Below, piece by piece: positions 35,568 through 42,365 of a DNA stretch of 42,365 nucleotides. The DNA is from Hyphomicrobiales bacterium (GTDB lineage Bacteria; Pseudomonadota; Alphaproteobacteria; Rhizobiales; Xanthobacteraceae). The stretch lies in contig WHTM01000041.1 of assembly GCA_009377755.1 (NCBI GenBank), forward strand, positions 1 to 42,365. Direction: 5' to 3'. Position 1 is the first letter of the stretch. Every line of letters begins with the position of its first letter. The position numbers and the translations under genes are program-made. Below the pieces are notes generated by a model. That model did not search any database, was not told where the DNA came from, and worked only from the letters and a program-made list of their open reading frames with translations.

Positions 35568-36563
35568 ATGCCCAACACCGATACGATCGAGAGGCGCAAG
35601 CTGGGCAAGGATGGTCCGGAGGTATCCGCGGTCAGCCTCGGGCTGATGTCGCTGTCCGGCCTTTACGGCCCGTCCGATGAAGAGTCCGGCGTCGCCTTCG
35701 TGCAATATGCGATCGACCGCGGCGTGAACTTCCTCGATTCCTCCGATGCCTACGGCAACGGCCAGAATGAGACCCTGCTCGGCAAGGCGCTCAAGGGCCG
35801 ACGCGACAAGGTGATCCTCGCCACCAAGTTCGGCCAGAAGCGCGGTCCGGCAGGCACGGTCATGGATGGAACCCCGGCCTATGTGATGGAGGCCTGCGAG
35901 GCGAGCCTGAAGCGCCTCGGCGTCGACGTGATCGACGTCTACTTCCAACACCGCGTCGACCCCAATGTGCCGATCGAGGACACGGTCGGCGCCATGAAGC
36001 GCCTGGTCGAGCAAGGCAAGGCGCGCTGGCTCGGCCTCTCGGAGGCGAGCCCCGAGACGATCCGGCGCGCCCACAAGGTGCATCCGATGGTGGCGGTGGA
36101 GAGCGAATATTCGCTGCTCTATCGCAAGGAAGCCGAGGAGACGCTGCCGGTCACGCGCGAGCTCGGCCTCTCCTATGTGCCCTACTCGCCGCTTGGCCGG
36201 AGCATGCTCACCGCGACGGTCAACACGGCGGACGACGTGGCCAGCGACCGCCGCGCCGACCACCCGCGCTTCAAGGGTGATAACCTTGCGCGCAACCGCA
36301 AGCTGGTCGGCGCGCTCGAAGCCATGGCGGCCAGGAAGGGTTGCACTCCGGCGCAGGTCGCGATCGCCTGGGTGCTCGCGCAAGGACCCGACATCGTTCC
36401 GATCCCCGGCACGAAGCGGAAGGAACGGCTGGAGGAGAACCTTGGCGCGCTGAGCGTCAAGCTGTCCAAGGACGAGGTCGCGGAACTGTCGGCCGCCTTC
36501 CCGGTCGGCGCCGCCGCCGGCACGCGCTACCCCGAAGGACAGATGAAGACGGTGTATATTTGA
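35568..36563 (+). CDS. Aldo/keto reductase
   Basis: NADPH-dependent reductase of aldehydes or ketones; substrate unknown. From ATG 35568 (GAGG close upstream) it is 331 residues. The catalytic tetrad is visible: D57 and Y62 (FLDSSDAYG), K87 (ATKFGQK) and H128 (YFQHRVD). Also WLGLSEASPETI, SLLYRKEAEETLPVTRELGL (in pieces), the NADP-binding VPYSPLGRS and VPIPGTKRKERLEEN. This matches the YajO/aldo-keto reductase 13-type family. It is a single-gene unit; the convergent mfd gene follows with a palindrome in between. Confidence 0.94.
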   Translation: MPNTDTIERRKLGKDGPEVSAVSLGLMSLSGLYGPSDEESGVAFVQYAIDRGVNFLDSSDAYGNGQNETLLGKALKGRRDKVILATKFGQKRGPAGTVMDGTPAYVMEACEASLKRLGVDVIDVYFQHRVDPNVPIEDTVGAMKRLVEQGKARWLGLSEASPETIRRAHKVHPMVAVESEYSLLYRKEAEETLPVTRELGLSYVPYSPLGRSMLTATVNTADDVASDRRADHPRFKGDNLARNRKLVGALEAMAARKGCTPAQVAIAWVLAQGPDIVPIPGTKRKERLEENLGALSVKLSKDEVAELSAAFPVGAAAGTRYPEGQMKTVYI

Positions 36564-36581
36564 GTGCGCATCACACGCCAC

Positions 36582-36632
36582 CGTCATTCCGGGGCGCGGG
36601 CATAAGCCGCTTCGCGGCGCCCCGGCATGACG
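36582..36632. repeat. Palindrome between aldo/keto reductase gene and mfd
   Basis: cgtcattccggggcgc at 36582-36597 pairs with gcgccccggcatgacg at 36617-36632 (one mismatch), around a loop that itself holds gccgc/gcggc. It lies exactly between two convergent genes and ends 3 nt before the mfd stop, so it could act as a bidirectional terminator. Its arms share the gtcattcc core with 23160-23189. Confidence 0.6.
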
Positions 36633-36635
36633 GCT

Positions 36636-40150
<3,515 letters not shown>

Positions 40151-40154
<4 letters not shown>

Positions 40155-40453
40155 GTGCGCTCCCCGATATGGCCGCCTTGCTTATGGAAGTCGCGCAGGC
40201 GGTGCAGGAGAGGGCAATCGTAGGGCGCCGGCGGCGCCACTTCGCCGGCGATCCAGACGTACAACTCAGGATCGGGGGCGTGCATCAGCCGCTCAAAATC
40301 GTCGAGCTCCGCCGCCGACAGCCGAGCGATCATCGCGTCGGCGAAGGCGCCCATGATCAGGTCCATCTCGCGCATGCCGCGATGCCAGGAGCGGAACAAT
40401 ATCCGCCGCCGCTGCTCGTCCAATCCATCGCTCGAACGTGTCGTGCCGGTCAT
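40151..40453 (-). CDS. sdhE: Succinate dehydrogenase assembly factor SdhE
   Basis: Small chaperone (former YgfY/CptB family) helping flavinylation of succinate dehydrogenase. The 100 residues show RRRILFRSWHRGMREMDLI with the conserved RGMRE (25-29), and ELDDFERLM then DPELYVWI of the family. sdhE ahead of mfd is usual in rhizobia. The stop overlaps the mfd ATG by 4 nt, so the two are translationally coupled. It lies about 280 bp from the divergent plus-strand gene, a gap filled by repeats. Confidence 0.95.
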
Positions 40454-40551
40454 TCCCGCTCCAACGCCAAAAGCCCGGACGTGCCGGGCGGAGGTGATAT
40501 AGCGAGGCCGCGCGTGGATGTCATGACTTACGCACGCGCATCAGCATTGTC

Positions 40552-40680
40552 GTCCCGGCCAAGCGAGCGCGAGCCGGGACCCACACCCGCAGGCTTATCG
40601 AACGACGACGATCGTGCTTTCATCGCGAGTGCACGGAATATGGGTCCCCGCCACGCAAGTCGGCTGTTGCCGACTTGCGC
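40552..40680. repeat. Composite intergenic repeat between sdhE and the HbpS-like gene
   Basis: First hairpin: gtcccggc at 40552-40559 against gccgggac at 40573-40580. A gggaccca (40576-40583) and tgggtccc (40641-40648) pair follows, spaced as in the copy at 116-186. A perfect 10-bp hairpin with tgtt loop then lies at 40655-40678. Compared with 1-281 this is a second copy of the same type of mosaic element. The remaining sequence of the 281-bp spacer (40454-40734) contains no gene I can support; the promoters of sdhE and of the plus-strand pair must flank the repeat. Confidence 0.6.
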
Positions 40681-40734
40681 GCTATTACACCCGAGATTGG
40701 TGCGGGAACGACTCGTGGACGGACGGAGAAAATC

Positions 40735-41214
40735 ATGCCTGCCATCACGCTTGCCCAGGCCAACGGCATCATCGAAGCCATTCTCAATCGCGCCGCAGAG
40801 GAAAATTGCCGGCCGCTCAGCGTCATCGTGGTCGAGCCCGGCTGCAAGGTGAAGGCGTTCCAGAAGGAGGACGGCTCATCGATGATGCGGTTCGAGATGG
40901 CCTTTGGGAAAGCCTACGCGGCGCTGGCACTAGGGCGTTCCTCCAAGCTGATGCGGCTGCGCAACGAGGACAAGCCAGCCTTCGTCCGCTATCTGATCGC
41001 CGCCAGCGACGATCAGATTTTCCCGGAAGGCGGCGGCATGCAGATCCGCGATGCGGACGGCGAAGTGATCGGCGCCGTCGGCATCACCGGCGGGCTGGAG
41101 GATCACGATGAACAGCTCTGCGTTCACGGCATTCACGCGGTCGGCCTGAAAACCGACGAGGACTGCGAGAGCATGGGCCGGCGCGTGAATGTGCGGATGA
41201 CCGATAAGTTCTGA
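40735..41214 (+). CDS. HbpS/GlcG-family heme-degrading-domain protein
   Basis: Member of the GlcG/HbpS (DUF336) family; known members bind heme or cobalamin or assist neighbouring enzymes, but the specific role here is unknown. From ATG 40735 (GGACGGAGAAAATC upstream) it is 159 residues with ITLAQANGIIEAILNRAAEE, LSVIVVEPGCKVKAFQKEDGSS, FGKAYAALALGRSS and the glycine-rich GEVIGAVGITGGLEDHDE near the end. No signal peptide, so cytosolic. It is 20 nt upstream of recG on the same strand, probably co-transcribed. Confidence 0.85.
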   Translation: MPAITLAQANGIIEAILNRAAEENCRPLSVIVVEPGCKVKAFQKEDGSSMMRFEMAFGKAYAALALGRSSKLMRLRNEDKPAFVRYLIAASDDQIFPEGGGMQIRDADGEVIGAVGITGGLEDHDEQLCVHGIHAVGLKTDEDCESMGRRVNVRMTDKF

Positions 41215-41234
41215 ACGTGATGGTGCGGGAGGCG

Positions 41235-42365
41235 ATGCGCCCCAACCTGCTCAATCCCCTGTTCGCGGCGCTCACCAGCCTCGCCGGCATCGGCCCGAAG
41301 CAGGAGAAGCTGTTTCGCCGGCTGCTCGGCCGCAACGAGGAGCCGCCGCGCATTCTCCATCTGCTGCTGCACCTGCCGTCGGGCACCGTCGACCGCCGTG
41401 CGCGTCCGAAGCTGCGTGATGTCAAGCCGGGCAGCATCGTCACGGTCGAGGTCACGATCGACCAGCACCGGCCGCCGCAGCCGCGGGGACGCGGCCCGTA
41501 TCGCATCTACGCACACGACGACACCGGCGATGTGATCCTGACATATTTCAGCGCGTACATCGATCACCTCAAGCGCCTCTATCCTGTCGGTGCGGTGCGC
41601 TACGTCTCCGGCACCGCCGGTCTTTACGACGACATGCTGCAGATCGTGCATCCGGACCGTGTGGTCGATGCGGCGGGTCTCGCTACGCTGCCGTTGGTCG
41701 AGCCGGTCTATCCGCTGACCGAAGGGATCGGTCTCGGGCAGGTGCAGCGGGCGATGGATGCAGGCTTGCGCAAGCTGCCTGAGCTGCCGGAATGGCAGGA
41801 CGAAGCCTGGGTCGCACAGTCTCAGTTTCCGGCGTTCTCCGATGCCTTGCGGGCGTTGCACCGGCCGACCAATCCGCGCGACCTCGATCCTGCAAGCCCG
41901 GCCTGGGCGCGGCTTGCCTATGATGAACTGCTCGCCGGTCAGCTCGCGCTCGCGCTGGTGCGCGCCAACATGCGGCGCCCCGCGGGCCGGAGCCATGCCG
42001 GCGGCGGACAATTACGCAACACAATCATCGCTGCCCTGCCCTACCGGCTGACGCCGTCGCAACAGCGCGCCGTCGCCGACATCGCCGCCGATCTCGCCAA
42101 GCCGACACGCATGCTGCGGCTGCTGCAAGGCGACGTCGGCTCTGGCAAGACGGTCGTCGCGCTGCTCGCGAGTGCCGCCGTTGTCGAATCCGGTAGGCAG
42201 GCGGCGCTGATGGCGCCGACGGAAATCCTGGCGCGGCAACATCTGCAGACCATTGCGCCGCTTGCCGAGGCCGCGGACCTGCGCGTCGCGATCCTCACCG
42301 GCCGGGAGCGCGGGCGCGAGCGCACCGCGATCATCGAAGGACTCGCCGCCGGCGCGATCGATCTG
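41235..42365 (+). CDS. recG: ATP-dependent DNA helicase RecG (5' part, cut by window end)
   Basis: Branch-migration helicase acting at stalled forks and Holliday junctions. The first 377 residues are present: wedge domain with TSLAGIGPKQEKLFRRLLGR, LHLLLHLPSGTVDRR, the OB-fold (AHDDTGDVILTYFSAY, YPVGAVRYVSGTAG), PVYPLTEGIGLGQVQRA, and helicase motif I GDVGSGKT (about 299-306) followed by MAPTEILARQH. The 3' end is outside. ATG 41235 gives MRPNLLNPLF, the usual start in this group; an in-frame ATG five codons earlier is the alternative. Confidence 0.97.
   Translation, partial: MRPNLLNPLFAALTSLAGIGPKQEKLFRRLLGRNEEPPRILHLLLHLPSGTVDRRARPKLRDVKPGSIVTVEVTIDQHRPPQPRGRGPYRIYAHDDTGDVILTYFSAYIDHLKRLYPVGAVRYVSGTAGLYDDMLQIVHPDRVVDAAGLATLPLVEPVYPLTEGIGLGQVQRAMDAGLRKLPELPEWQDEAWVAQSQFPAFSDALRALHRPTNPRDLDPASPAWARLAYDELLAGQLALALVRANMRRPAGRSHAGGGQLRNTIIAALPYRLTPSQQRAVADIAADLAKPTRMLRLLQGDVGSGKTVVALLASAAVVESGRQAALMAPTEILARQHLQTIAPLAEAADLRVAILTGRERGRERTAIIEGLAAGAIDL

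Noticed and set aside
35238-36587. Minus-strand frame of 449 codons opposite the aldo/keto reductase
   Set aside because: Antisense shadow of a certain gene; only the short HupE-like piece in another frame at 35267-35410 looked like real decayed coding sequence.

Overview
The window is a high-GC, gene-dense stretch of chromosome from an alphaproteobacterium, most probably Hyphomicrobiales (Rhizobiales) near the Nitrobacteraceae/Xanthobacteraceae. The signs are the hfq-hflX / ntrXY / ntrCB-dusB order, a fused ispDF gene, a pyruvate dehydrogenase E1-beta with its own lipoyl domain, an IalB-family protein, the sdhE-mfd pair opposite recG, and intergenic palindromes resembling those I recall from Bradyrhizobium and Rhodopseudomonas. 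Nearly all genes are core housekeeping; there is no prophage, IS element, CRISPR array, rRNA or tRNA that I can see.

Layout. 1-281 is repeat-rich spacer. 282-10533 is a minus-strand block read right to left: dusB-ntrB-ntrC (nitrogen control), ntrY-ntrX (second nitrogen/redox two-component pair), a D-amino-acid-aminotransferase-like gene, then hfq-hflX. Opposite it, 10699-12377 holds ispDF and pncC. From 12432 to 31045 almost everything is on the minus strand: a COQ10/RatA-type protein, a frameshifted P-loop kinase, lipA, a small membrane protein, a MetE-like protein, and the pyruvate dehydrogenase genes lpdA, pdhC, pdhB, pdhA, with ftsB upstream. A plus-strand molybdate-binding-like gene sits between lpdA and pdhC. 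Then come a Bug-type solute-binding protein with a gentisate dioxygenase, queuosine genes (queA, a small unknown gene, tgt), two cyclophilins, coaD, a small secreted plus-strand protein and an IalB-like protein. From 31218 to 36563 the plus strand carries a peptide-type ABC solute-binding protein, a degenerate PleD-like protein, a DsbA/FrnE-type protein and an aldo/keto reductase. sdhE-mfd (minus) and a HbpS/GlcG-like gene with recG (plus, cut by the window end) finish it.

Functional links: lipA makes the lipoyl cofactor attached to PdhB and PdhC and re-oxidised by LpdA; NtrB/NtrC and NtrY/NtrX are paired kinases and regulators; QueA and Tgt act in queuosine tRNA modification; Mfd and RecG act in DNA repair.

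I found no obvious large novel system. The points most worth a second look are a palindromic repeat carried in frame inside the PdhC linker, a Tgt that has lost three of its four zinc ligands and is translationally coupled to a small unknown gene, an inverted repeat that supplies the last codons of two convergent genes, a PleD-like protein whose signature sites all look degenerate, and several gene remnants, one of them bordering a repeat piece.
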